A DNA stretch of 64,000 nucleotides from Selaginella moellendorffii (taxonomy: Eukaryota > Streptophyta > Lycopodiopsida > Selaginellales > Selaginellaceae), in assembly GCF_000143415.4 (NCBI RefSeq), contig NW_003314342.1, positions 161,299 through 225,298 on the forward strand, written 5' to 3'. The position numbers and the translations under genes were made by a program. Position 1 is the stretch's first letter; the number at the start of each line of letters is the position of its first letter. This document shows positions 25,665 through 36,359 of the stretch, in pieces. The notes under the pieces were generated by a model, which did no database searches, was not told the origin of the DNA, and was given only the letters and a program-made list of their open reading frames with translations.

Positions 25665-28600
25665 TTTCTTCTTGCCGAATGTGTCCGCGCACGCTCGCTC
25701 CAGCATCATGATGAACTGGCTGACGATGTGGAAGATCTGGAACGCGGTGGCGTCGTCCTTCTTGGCATCGCCATCGAAGTAGACGTTGAGCTTCTTCACC
25801 GCCACCAGCACCGTGTCATACTCCTGCTTGACCCTCTCCACGCTGCTCACGGACCGTGACATAAACTTGGTCATCACGTCCAGGAACACGTCCTCCTCCT
25901 CTTCCTCCTCTCCCTTCTCCCGCGACGATGGTGCCGTGCCTCGCAACGCCGCCAGGCTCTTCTCGAGGCTTTGGAGCCCAGTAACCAGCTTGAACACGGA
26001 GTTCTTGAGCGTGTCGAAATCCTGCCCATCTGCCTTCCGGACGTTCTCCAGCTCCGCGTTGATCCCCAGGATGACTTGCGTGCCAATCTGTTTCAAGTCG
26101 TCTTGCATGTCCTGTCGCCCGGCTTTGTCGAGCTCCACCTGTTTGTTGTCGAGCATGAAGGAGGATGTGCGAGCCGGGCTTTGCGCGGTGGGAGACTTGC
26201 GGGCCTGTGCGTTCTCCGCCCGGACTACCTCCTGGACGATGAAATGGAGTAATGAGGTCTTGCCATCGACGCTTTTGACGTCCGAGAGCTTCAGGAGCGA
26301 GTTGAGCTTGAAAGCCTGGGCATCGCCCCTGAAAGTTCCCACGTTCATCCGGTTGCCAATTCTCAGGACGACTTGTAGTAGCTTCTTCAAGGACGGGCTG
26401 CCTTTGAGCTCAACGCATGCAGTCTGTAAGAGACGAAGATTGTTATTACAATGAGAAAGAGAAAAAACAAACGTACCTTGAAAATCTTTAGAGAATCCTC
26501 GACTTGCAAGAGCTCGTCCTCAAACTGCTCTTTGAACAGCATACTTTGAAGCCGTTGGAATGCGAAAGGAACTTCAATAATGCGCAAAAGGAATTGCTCC
26601 GCCAAGGTCAATTCGGCAAAGTTTCCCTTGAAATTCCGCAACCTGCGTTCCTCTTCATCGGTGGGTGCCATCTTCGTCAATGCCTCCAGTGATTCGACAG
26701 AAAGGCCGTCACCTGTTGCCAAAAGAGCATTAGTCTTTCATAATATAAATGCAACTAGGAAAAAGAAAAACACAAACCTTCCAACAATGCGTCTTTTACT
26801 TCTTCTTTTCTTAATCCTAGAGCACGAAGCTGAATTGCCATGGTATGAGCTTTCCTTGCGTCAATAAGCTGTTCTTTCTTTGGTTGAGCCGGCGCACGAG
26901 AAGCTCCTGCCAGCTTGCCACCAGCAGGCGGTGCAGCGAGGCCAAACAGAGACTCCATCATCTCTTCGTCAACTCTGTTGTACAATTCCAACGGTCAGAT
27001 AACAGCAACAACGAAAACACTGCGCGTCTACTTACTCAAACGAGCCACTGATGTTGTTCCACACCATGGAGTGATCTGGATTGGCCTTGATCTTGTCCCA
27101 GAAAAGTGGTTTCAACTTCTGAGCTGTCTTGGCCTCTGAAGGTGAGGATGTCCCAACCGTAAGCTTTGGCTTGCCAAATGCAGGAGGGCCAGGAGGCGGC
27201 GCACCTGGCGGACCTGGAGGCGGTGGAGGGCCTCTCAAACCTGGCGGCGGCGGCGGACCGGGTGGTGGTGGCGGCCCCGGAGGCCTTGGACCCGGTGGAG
27301 GTGGCGGCGGAGCTCTCGAGCCTGGTGGTGGAGGTGGCCGAGGTGGCCCTGGAGGTGGTGGTGGTGGCGACGGACGCGGCCCAGGTGGTGGCGGTGGTGG
27401 TGGTGATGGACGCGGGCCAGGAGGTGGCGGTGGTGGTGGTGGCGACGGACGCGGGCCAGGTGGTGGCGGTGGTGGTTGTGGTGGTGGTGGACGCGGGCCA
27501 GGAGGTGGCGGTGGTGGTGGTGGTGATGGACGTGGTCCAGGAGGTGGAGGTGGTGGTGGTGGTGATGGACGTGGTCCAGGTGGTGGAGGTGGCGGCGGTG
27601 GTGCTGGACGTGGAGGCCCTGGACGTGGTTGTAGCGGCCCCGGTGGTGGTGGAGGCGGAGGTGACGGTCCTGGCGGAGGTCCTCGTGGTGGCGGCACGGG
27701 TAGAGGAGGAGGAGGCGCCGCCGGCGGTAAGAAAGCCTGCATTCCTTCCCGGCTTTTTGTCACTTGATCGTATCTAGCAGCAGACGATCGCCTGTTTGAT
27801 ACTTGAGCCGGCAATGCGTGCATTGCTTGCTCCGCTTTCGAAACACCAGCCGTAGTCCCTTCTTCGTCTGCCAAATCACTGTATCTCGAATTAGATCGAG
27901 CACCGGCTTGCTCTCGTTCCCCGGGTTGATCCAGATCATAGTCTCTAGAAAACCGAGTTCCAGCTTTCGGGCGATAGTGAGACGGAGGTGGCGGAAGGAC
28001 CGCTGTCTTCGCTGGTGGAACCGAGTGTGAAGCACGTAGCACCGACACCGACGTAGGCGTGGACAGTCCGGAAGCATCAAACTGATTTCCCTGCGACGGA
28101 ACTGGAGGAAGCCGGTGATGCGGAGGTGGCCGACGAGCTCCCTCGTCCGAATTCTCGCTCCAGTACAGACCCTTTGGTGGGATCAGCGGATTCACGTCCT
28201 TCTCGTTGCTGTGGCTGTTCTCATCCGGGACCAGCTTGGGCGTTCTAAACTTGCGGTAGCAGAAGAACAAAACTCCCACCACGATCAACGTAGCCACCAC
28301 CGTAATGGGAACTGCCACGGCCACTGCCGTAGCACGCGAAGGGCTGGACGAGCTTGCGAGGCTTGTCACAGAGTTGGGAGGACTTGCCTGTGAGAACGAT
28401 CGAGTACCTGGCATAGCTGGAGCCGACGGAGGTACACGGCCTGGAATGCTGGCTTCGTCTAAGCCGTCACCACTTGGGGATGGAGCTGGAGCTGGCGAGA
28501 CCGCATCGTCTTCTCCGAAAGGCCATCTAATGAATGGGACTTTGAGCCTTCGATTGACCTGGCAAGAAAGAGCAGATCAAACGCGCATTCTCTAGAGAGA

Positions 28601-28813
28601 GACTAAGAACAAGGAAGACAATTATTATATCTCGGGAACACATACCTCGACTGTTCTTAGGAAATTCCAGCGCAGCGAAACTCCCTCGGCAACCGTGGCC
28701 TCGCAATTCACTGCTCTAGCATCACATCCTTTGCCGATCGAAGCCGCTGCCGCGTGAGCGATCGATAGAACCACGGCGACGAGAAATATCGCCCAGACCC
28801 TGTCCCTGTCCAT
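25662..28813 (-). CDS. class I formin (FH1-FH2), 5 exons
   Basis: Model of 961 codons on the minus strand: 28813-28646, 28558-27036, 26974-26778, 26712-26477, 26423-25662; all GT-AG, introns 53-87 bp. Formins nucleate and processively elongate actin filaments. Class I plant formins anchor this to the plasma membrane and cell wall. Domains in order: signal peptide (about 1-25, with IFLVAVVLSIAHAAAAS), extracellular Pro/Ser segment, one membrane helix near 134-157 (VAVAVPITVVATLIVVGVLF), FH1 with long poly-Pro blocks separated by GPRPS, and FH2 from KLKPLFWDKI near 535 to about 950. The FH2 landmarks WNNISGSFE joined to VDEEMMESLFG across the first FH2 intron, and GNRMNVGTFRGDAQAFKL, are present. 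ATG at 28813 was preferred over an adjacent TTG. The enormous Gly-rich plus-strand frame opposite FH1 is its shadow. Confidence 0.9.
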
Positions 28814-29305
28814 CAATCCCTGCTAGAAACCCCTTGGCGAGGCGAAATCTATCTCCCGCCCCGCATCGATCATCGAAAACCCTAAGCCGCAAGCCGCCTT
28901 GACAGCAGCGTTGAATCGGTCGCTGGCACGCGCGATGAATGAGCTCCTCCAGAGATCTAGGAAGATTGGCGAGAGAAAGCTCTCTTCTAGAAAAACCAAG
29001 AAACCCTCGTATCTTACGAGCTTCCACCGTGTAGACCAGGCCAGCCGAGAAGGAGCCGTTGGCCTCTATTGACATTAAAGAGTCGCCGGTTCGAATCCGG
29101 TCAAGCAAAAACGCCACACAACGGTAGTCTTGGAGCGTTAAAATTCGTTAAGATTGGAGAGAAGCTCCAAACTAATGGGAGTTTCCCCAGTGATCTCCTG
29201 TCAACGAGGAACTCTCATTAAATTCGATGGATGGAGTGTCCTTGTTTTTTTTCGTTCATAAGAGTGTTTCACGAGCGAACGAAACAAAAAAAAAAACGCT
29301 AGCTT
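28814..29305. promoter_or_regulatory. formin upstream region
   Basis: Presumed 5' UTR and promoter of the formin. A tRNA T-arm-like word (GCCGGTTCGAATCCGGT, about 29076-29092) is present but no complete tRNA can be folded around it. No TATA box was assigned. Confidence 0.4.
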
Positions 29306-30075
29306 ACCATTTCTCGTGATGAGTTGAGCTAAGATCTGTCCTTGACAACGCGGAGCAGTCGTGTAAGATCAGAGACTGGAAAGAAAGAGTAAAGCTGAGT
29401 AATGGAGTAGCATTAGAGAGAACCTGTTTGTTCTTGTCAAATCTCGTACAAACGAGGATAAGTTCCTCTCCGCCCAAAACTTATCCTACAGGGATTGCAA
29501 AAGCCCGTTAGAATGTGGAGCTGTGAGAGCGGCAAAATTCCAGAACAGAAAGAAAAACACTAGTTTTGTTTACCATTTCTCGTGATGAGTTGAGCTAAGA
29601 TCTGTTCTTGACAACGCGGAGATTTTGGTAGCAGTCGTGTAAGACCAAAGACTGGAAAGAAAGAGTGAAATGGAGTAGCATTAGAGAATCACCTCACAAA
29701 GGAGGATTAGTTCCTCTCCACCCAAGGGATTGCAAAAGCTCGTTAGAATGTGGAGCTGTGAGAGCGGCAAAATTCCAGAAAAGAAAAAACGCTAGTTTTG
29801 TTTACCATTTCTCGTGATGAGTTGAGCTAAGATCTGTTCTTGACAACGCGGAGATTTTGGTAGCAGTCGTGTAAGACCAAAGACTGGAAAGAAAGAGTAA
29901 AGCTGAGATTAATGGAGTAGCATTAGAAAGAGTACCTGTTTGTTTTTGTCAAATCACCTCATAAACGAGGATACCATCATCTCCACCCAAAACTTATCAT
30001 CAAGGATTTTCCTGCAGGGATTGGAAAAACTCGTTAGAATGCGGAGCTGTGAGAGCGGCAAAATTCCAGAAACCA
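29306..30075. repeat. tandem repeat, about 235-265-bp unit, 3 copies
   Basis: Units start at about 29306, 29571 and 29805 with ACCATTTCTCGTGATGAGTT and run through GACAACGCGGAG, AGACTGGAAAGAAAGAGT, AATGGAGTAGCATTAGA and GGAGCTGTGAGAGCGGCAAA. Units differ by internal indels (unit 2 lacks a stretch around the TTGTTCTTGTCAAATC segment). It lies between formin and the BRN1-like gene, downstream of the latter's stop. Confidence 0.9.
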
Positions 30076-30562
30076 GGAAAACAGCACTGGGCCAGCGCAC
30101 ACCTGAAACAAATCCGAGAGCCCGCATCACACTAGAAAAACCAAGACAATGCTTACGAAGTCGAGCCTTTGGCGATTGTCACTACAAAATCTTCATGAAC
30201 AACACTGTCGCTGCAATGACAAAACTAGGAAAAGAGAAAAGAAAAACTTGGGACACAAAGTCAACAAAAACAGGACACGCACGAAATAGATAAAACTCCA
30301 ATTGAAGCGATTACAGCAATAGCACAAGACAATGCAGTTTGCCAAGCAAACTAAATGCTGGTATGATACAAGTCAAGGGATTGCAACGATAATTTGCTCA
30401 CAGGATACAAAACACTGCCCACCTTAGCTGATAGTCGGGTTCTTGTCAGCCAAACTTGGTGTGACTGTCAATCAACAAACCACTGCAAAACAAAGAACTG
30501 CGAGTCAGCCAGCTTCTGTCTGTTATTTGCTTACCTTTCGCTTACCTTCACAAACTTTTTTC

Positions 30563-32442
30563 TCAATATGGCTTGTTTGGTTTGTTGTCTCGCTTGAGCT
30601 GAACTTTCAGCCGCTTTCCACTTAATTGAAACCCGTTCATGACATTGATGGCTGATTGAGCAGCCTCTGGCGAGTCATAGCTGACGAATCCTACAAAGGA
30701 CGCACAGGGAGGATTTAGTAAACATCGCAGCGAAGAGCAAGGCTCATTACCAAAACACTTGCTGATTCCGGTCGTTTTGTCGACAAATACTTTGGCGCTG
30801 ATAACGTTTCCAAAAGACGCAAATGCTGTGGAGAGTTCTGAATCACCAAACTCGGCAGGAATGTGGTAGATAAACAGATTTGCCCCCGGTGGACCTGGAA
30901 AACAAAAAAACAGAGAAAACAATTTGGAACTCTAGAAAAACAAAAACAAACAACAAGCCGAGAAAAGTACCTTCAGCTTGAGGAGTAATGCTGGCTTTAG
31001 CTTTTGGAGCGACTGGAGTGGAGTTATAGCCGACAACGGCTGTAGTAGTGGCACCCGCATATGCTTGTCCCAGCAAAGCTCCTTGATATGCTAATGGATA
31101 TTGTCGTCCAGCAACGTTGGAGAAAGCACTGTTTACATATCCAGCAGGCTGAACAGGAGTCAAAACCCCCGATCCTATGTCGGAGAGTGTTCCTGGTAGA
31201 GGTTGAGTGGTTCCTGTTGTCATTCCAGAGATTAGTGGCTGGTTCTGAAGGCTAGAGGCTGGGTAAGGAACAATCCCGTATGTTGAAGCCTGTAGGTGGA
31301 TTGTGAAACGTAGAGAATATATGAATGGACACAAACCTGATACGCAAATCCATTAAACTGAGGTGTCGCCAATGGAAGTGGTCCGAATGACGCAGACGCA
31401 GGTTGCTGGCCTGGCAAAGGAGCGGCCAAAGCACCGTTCGTTGCAGGAGATAGCGTTTGAGACTTTTGCATCTTTCGAGCTTGCCTTTCTTTCTCCGTGT
31501 CGGCCCATTTCACCACCAAGGCAGAAGACGCACCCTGAAAGCGCTGAATATAATATACCATCACGACAACTTCTCAAGCTACCTCCATTCTGTAAATTCC
31601 GTTCAAGGCCTCCACAGCACCGGCGGCCTCCTCCCTCGTCTCATACTTCAAAAACGCGCAAGCTGGGAATCGAAAAGCAACGATCATATCAGCTAAAGTC
31701 CCAAGAGCACGAGTAAAACTTGCCTTTAGCAGTTTGCTGGGAACCTTTGATGACTTGTAGCTCCTTGATGTTTCCATACTCCGAGAACACATCACGGACT
31801 TCGGCCTCCGTGACGGATTTTGGTAGCATTCCAATGAAGAGTTTGTGCTCTGAGAAGTCCAGAACTATAAGTCAAGTGTGGAAGAAAAGTACGAGCGGGA
31901 AAAAAAAAAAAACAGTACCTAAACGCTCCAGCTCGCCGTCAGCATATTTTACTTGCATCGGACTGTTCATCTACTCGACCAAAATCTGGAAATCGACTTA
32001 AAAACCGGACAAGAAAGAAAGAAAAAAAATCCATTACCGGAGAGATGGTTTTCTTGTTGTGGAACAAATCAATGGCATTGTCAGCCTCAGATCTCGAGCT
32101 GTAAGTAAGGAAGCAGCAGCCTGGAAGAAGAAGAAAAATCGATAAGATCTCAGCCAAAACACAGCAAAAGATAGAGAAAAGATTCCCAAATGCGATGAAA
32201 CAAACGAGACAAAGCTCTCGAAGCTAAACAAGAATTTCTAGCATGACACTAGCTCCTAGGCTAGAGATTTTACCTCGCGATTGCTTGGTGGACTTGTCCT
32301 TGATGATGTTGATGTCAAACACGGCTCCCGCCTCCTCAAAGATTGGAAGGAGCTCCTCCTGCGTCAAATGCTTGGGAATCTGACCTACAAAGAGCTTCAC
32401 GGCGTCGGGCGCCTTGCTCTTGACAGCCATAGCCAGGGCCAT
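30563..32442 (-). CDS. BRN1/CELF-type RNA-binding protein, 9 exons
   Basis: Model of 432 codons: 32442-32274, 32120-32038, 31970-31919, 31849-31724, 31662-31583, 31534-31337, 31289-30971, 30894-30751, 30690-30563. Bruno/CELF proteins bind U- or UG-rich mRNA elements to control splicing, stability and translation; Arabidopsis BRN1/BRN2 act in flowering-time control. Two N-terminal RRMs (RNP2 KLFVGQIP at about 16 and [10 protein letters not shown] at about 103; RNP1 [10 protein letters not shown] and [10 protein letters not shown]), a Gln/Ala/Pro-rich linker, and a C-terminal RRM ([28 protein letters not shown]) ending near PY. Length is close to the Arabidopsis proteins. Intron 4 (31663-31723) begins GC rather than GT; the nearby GT alternative breaks the frame. 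ATG at 32442 was chosen as the first in-frame ATG; a second lies four codons later. Confidence 0.9.
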
Positions 32443-32662
32443 GCAAATGCGAGGCTTCAAAGCAGCAAATGCCCGCCATTACCCGCCATAGATCCGTCGC
32501 GACACCGCCATTCCATTCCGGAATATGCCAACCGATGGATTCCGATTCCGGTCGCGAGGCGACGAGATGGACGGCCCCGATGGCGGCGAAAATCCACCAC
32601 AAACGCACAAGCACTATTAGGCGGCAAAGCGTCTGGGCAAATTCTAGGGCTCTTGGGAGACC
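32443..32662. promoter_or_regulatory. 220-bp shared divergent promoter region
   Basis: The only sequence between the start codons of the BRN1-like gene (-) and the AtpI/CGL160-like gene (+). GC-rich, no TATA box seen, consistent with a compact bidirectional promoter of two housekeeping-type genes. Confidence 0.5.
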
Positions 32663-34051
32663 ATGGCGTCGTTGTGCCCCAATTTCTCGTGCTCTCGGCT
32701 GCGATTTCCAGCTCGAAGGAGAAGAGGGACGATTCCCGTGGCAGCGATTGCGCAGCAGCAGCCGCCAGGTACCTGCATTGTGGGAATTTTTTCTCTCGCT
32801 GCCGAGATTGATCTGGCGTGGATTCCAGCAGATAGGCTCTCAGCGCAGGAATTCTTTGAGGCATTCTTGCGCAGCCGCAGAGGGAATGTGGATTTTATTT
32901 CCAGAGCGTCGGATATATTGTGGAAGAAGGAGCTCCAGGAAGAGGATGAGGCCAAGCTGGAACAAATCAGGACTCGTCTTGCAGAGAAACAAAAGGCAAG
33001 TGCTCCTCTCTATGACGTGCTGTCCTCTGATTTTTTTCCTTTCAAAGATGGACGATGATTCTTCCGAGGGTGGTGGATTTCTAAGGTTAAGTCAGGCCAA
33101 GAATTGGAGTTTGGGCCTGGATTCTACTGCTCCTGCGAATTATAACCAGAAGCTACTCGTGAGTATATCATTGTCACCAATTTATCCAGGCTTTGAAAGT
33201 TCTCTTTCAGGAAGCTGAGAAGGAAAGAGATGATTTTCGTCGTAAATGCCTGCTGGATTACGAAGCAGTAAGAATGTCTCTCATTTGGTTTTGGTTTTTT
33301 GTTACTTGTTGTAATGTGTGTTTTTGTAGTTGAAACGGGAGCTTTCACTCGTAACACTTGGCGTTGGACTCGTGACTGGTGTCTATTGTCTCGCTTTTTT
33401 ATCAACCGAGGTGTGTCAATCTCCTTCGTTTTCGTACTGTTAAGATATTTTGTGATTTTCAGACTGCTGTCAGCTATGAAATTGGTGTGTTTGGAAGGTA
33501 AAAAATTCATCTCATCTTTAACGTTCCTCGACTCAATCTAGTACTTCAGCTGGGTCTACTTGCAATTGCTTGCTAATCAAGTTGACAAGACGTCGGAACT
33601 GACGGTGCCACAGATTTTCACACAAAGGAAGAGAAGAAAGACGTAAGCAAGGACGTCTAAAGTTTTCTTGTTACAACTCTGTAGTTTGTGTCATGCAGGA
33701 TTGGATTCACTAGCAATGACCTCAGAGACTCCGTGGAGAAGAACTTGCAAGGCATTCGTTTTGCTCTATCGTCCCCACGGTTGCTACTGGTGGTTGCGTT
33801 TTATGGAGTATGGCTGGGCTCTTCTCAGTTAGGCCAAGATCTTCCCTTCAAACTGGAGGTATGATCCTCGATTACTTCCAGTGTGAAAGCTAAAAGACTT
33901 TTGTTATCAGATTGCTCCCATGCTGCTCGGCTTTTTTGCTTATAAAGCTGCTGCTCTTGTCCAAGCCTATCGTGACAACAAGGACCTCCTCATCACATTT
34001 CCAGCCAACAGCAGTGACAAAGAAGAGCTCGACAGAGAAGATGGCTATTAA
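32663..34051 (+). CDS. plastid AtpI/CGL160-like membrane protein, 8 exons
   Basis: Model of 336 codons: 32663-32995, 33048-33158, 33211-33267, 33330-33410, 33463-33497, 33550-33642, 33699-33858, 33911-34051. The N-terminus (MASLCPNFSCSRLRFPARRR) looks like a chloroplast transit peptide. The C-terminal half has hydrophobic segments around TLGVGLVTGVYCLAFLST, GVFGSWVYLQLLANQVD, SPRLLLVVAFYGVW and IAPMLLGFFAYKAAALVQA. The last resembles, from memory, the end of CGL160, a green-lineage thylakoid protein needed to assemble the ATP synthase membrane ring. The N-terminal 165 residues are soluble and partly coiled-coil-like (KERDDFRRKCLLDYEALKRE). Intron 1 begins GC; a GT alternative destroys the frame. 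Family assignment rests on memory of motifs and is moderate. Confidence 0.6.
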
Positions 34052-34133
34052 ATTCGTCGCCAGGTACATGTGTTGATCTAAAAGTTGAAAAAGTTTTGAT
34101 GGGCTGGTTTTCGACACTATCAGAACCACGTAG

Positions 34134-36359
34134 ATGAGAGTCAAGAGAAGCTACTGCACGTCCACTCGAGAGACCCAAGACTACTTCGCCAAACTCCTTC
34201 GGAGCTGCTGCGTCACGAAAAATGTCTCCATGGCCAAGCGCGTCCACAATCAAATGCTGGAGAGCCCCTACAGGCACGACACCTTCCTCAGCAATCTTCT
34301 CATCAGAGTTTACAGCGAGTGTGGCAAGCTGGACGAAGCCAAGCTCGTCTTCGACGGGATTCCCAGGCAAAACGACTACTCCTACAACTTCATGGTCCAC
34401 GCTTACATTCTCAACGGGTCCCTGGATCTCGCCAAGCAGCTGTTTGATCGAATTCCAACGCCACCGTCGAGCTTCTGCTGGGACATCCTCCTCACGGCAT
34501 TTGCCAGGTCCGGGGATTTGGATCAAGCCAAGCTCCTCTTCGACTCCATGCCGTCCAGAGGCCTGCTAGCATGGACCAAGCTCATGCAATCCAGCGCAAG
34601 GAACAACGACCTCGCCCAAGCCACCGATATCTTCGGGAGAATGCCCGAGAGAGACGTTCTCTCGTGGACGGTGATGGTGTTGGCATTCGCCCAAACCGGG
34701 GACCTGGAGGTGGCATGGAGCTCCTTCCTAGAGATGCCCGAGAGAGACATCGTCCCGTGGACAGGGATCCTCCAAGGCTTCGTCGACACGGGCCAGCCGG
34801 ACGAGGCCAAGAGCGTCTTCGATCGAATGCCACAGCAGGACGTGGTGTGCTGGTCCGCGATGCTCCAAGCGCAGGCCAGGAACGATCGAGTCGACCAAGC
34901 CAAGCTCCTCTTCGACCGCTTCCCGCAGCTCAACGTCGTGTCCTGGACCGCGATGCTGGGAGGCTACGCACACTCCGGCCGGATCCGCGAGGCCGAGCTC
35001 CTCTTCCGGAAGATGCCGCAGCACGACGCGATCTCTCGCGTCGCGATCATGAACGGCTACGCGGAGCACGGCCGACTGGATCTCGCCATCGCCATGTTCC
35101 ACTCCAAGCCGGAGCGCGACATGGGCGACTACATCACGATGCTCTCGGCGCTGGCAGAGACGAAGAGGCTGAAAGACGCGAGAGCTCTGCTGGAGAAGAT
35201 GCCAGAGCAAAGCCCAGTGGCGTGGACGATCGTTCTAGCGTCGTATGCCCAAGCCGGGCATATGGACGACGCGCGGGAGCTCTACGTCGCCATGCCTGCC
35301 AAGAATGTGGTGGCCTCCACGGCCATGGTCCAGGGATATGCCCAAGGCGGGCATATCAGAGACTGCGAGGAGCTCTTCTTCGAAACCATGGCCGAGCGCG
35401 ACTCCATGGCTTGGAACTCTCTCCTCGGCGCCTACAGCCAAAATGGTCTCGCCAGCAACGCCGAAGCAGTGTTCTTGAAGATCCCGCAGTATGATTCGTG
35501 CTCCTGGAACCTGGTAATCCAAGTCCACGCCGAGGCCGGGGATATGGACCGAGCTGGTGTGTTCTTCGCGAGAATGCCTGGGCGGTGCGTGGTGTCCTGG
35601 AACACGGTCATGGCGGGCTACGTCCGGAGTGGAAGGATGGAAGACGCAAGCTCGGTGCTGGAGAGGATGAGCCACTGCAGCTTGATCTCGTGGAACACGA
35701 TGCTGGGGGGCTTCGCACAGAGCAAGATGGTGGCTGAGGCGAGAGCGTTGTTCCAGACGATGCCGGTCCAGGATATCTTCTCGTGGAACGCGATGGTGGC
35801 GGCGCACGCTCACGTCGGCCACCTCGCCGACGCGATGAGAACTTTCGAGGCGATGGCCAGCAGGAACCTCTTCTCCTGGACGATCCTCATTGCCGGGTAC
35901 GCGCTGGCGGGGCACCAGAGCTCGGCCATCTCGCTCTTCCAGTCGATGCAGCTCGAGGGAGAGAGGCCGGATGGCATCGTCTTCATGTGTGTCATTCACG
36001 CGTGTAGCCACCTCGGGCTGGTCGAGGAGGCCCTGCAGAACTTCTACCAGATGAGAGCCGACTATCAGATTCAACCTGACGACAATCACTTCTACTGCAT
36101 GGTCGATCTCTTTGCGAGAGCCGGGCAGCAGCAGGACGCCCGAGAGCTGATCGAGAGTATGCCCTTCGTCCCCGACAGCTTGGCGTGGCAGACACTCCTC
36201 GGATCATGCAAAGTTTCTCGTGATATCCAGCTCGGGAAGCACGCTGCAAACCAGGCATCAGTCATAAGTCCGGAGAAGGCTGCGACTTACGTGCTGCTGT
36301 CCAATATCTGCGGCACGAATCGAAAGGAAGAGGTCACTACTGCTGCAGCACTTCCTTGA
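34134..36359 (+). CDS. PPR protein with long run of 31-residue S repeats, truncated E region
   Basis: Single-exon frame of 741 codons, as usual for plant PPR genes. These proteins bind organellar RNA, roughly one base per repeat, for editing, splicing or stability. After about 45 residues, roughly 17 consecutive 31-residue S-type units follow (pattern GDLDQAKLLFDSMPSRGLLA, WTxMxxAxAxxG). A longer L-type pair (SMQLEGERPDGIVFMCVIHA) and an E1 motif (WQTLLGSCKVSRD, YVLLSNI) then appear. The chain ends soon after with CGTNRKEEVTTAAALP, where E2 and DYW domains would normally follow. The last 23 bases overlap the end of the converging glycosyltransferase CDS, suggesting that a rearrangement removed the original C-terminus. 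Lacking DYW, it would need a partner to edit RNA. Confidence 0.88.
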   Translation: MRVKRSYCTSTRETQDYFAKLLRSCCVTKNVSMAKRVHNQMLESPYRHDTFLSNLLIRVYSECGKLDEAKLVFDGIPRQNDYSYNFMVHAYILNGSLDLAKQLFDRIPTPPSSFCWDILLTAFARSGDLDQAKLLFDSMPSRGLLAWTKLMQSSARNNDLAQATDIFGRMPERDVLSWTVMVLAFAQTGDLEVAWSSFLEMPERDIVPWTGILQGFVDTGQPDEAKSVFDRMPQQDVVCWSAMLQAQARNDRVDQAKLLFDRFPQLNVVSWTAMLGGYAHSGRIREAELLFRKMPQHDAISRVAIMNGYAEHGRLDLAIAMFHSKPERDMGDYITMLSALAETKRLKDARALLEKMPEQSPVAWTIVLASYAQAGHMDDARELYVAMPAKNVVASTAMVQGYAQGGHIRDCEELFFETMAERDSMAWNSLLGAYSQNGLASNAEAVFLKIPQYDSCSWNLVIQVHAEAGDMDRAGVFFARMPGRCVVSWNTVMAGYVRSGRMEDASSVLERMSHCSLISWNTMLGGFAQSKMVAEARALFQTMPVQDIFSWNAMVAAHAHVGHLADAMRTFEAMASRNLFSWTILIAGYALAGHQSSAISLFQSMQLEGERPDGIVFMCVIHACSHLGLVEEALQNFYQMRADYQIQPDDNHFYCMVDLFARAGQQQDARELIESMPFVPDSLAWQTLLGSCKVSRDIQLGKHAANQASVISPEKAATYVLLSNICGTNRKEEVTTAAALP

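Noticed and set aside
27129-27767. Gly-rich plus-strand frame of 212 codons
   Set aside because: Antisense shadow of the poly-Pro FH1 region of the formin.
29068-29108. tRNA-like T-arm (GGTTCGAATCC box B)
   Set aside because: No matching acceptor stem, D-arm or anticodon arm can be folded from the flanking sequence.
34571-35494. 307-codon Arg-rich frame inside the PPR gene
   Set aside because: Out-of-frame reading of GC-rich PPR repeats; the PPR frame has the real motifs.
35235-36089. 284-codon minus-strand frame opposite the PPR gene
   Set aside because: His/Arg-rich shadow of the PPR coding strand with no domain.
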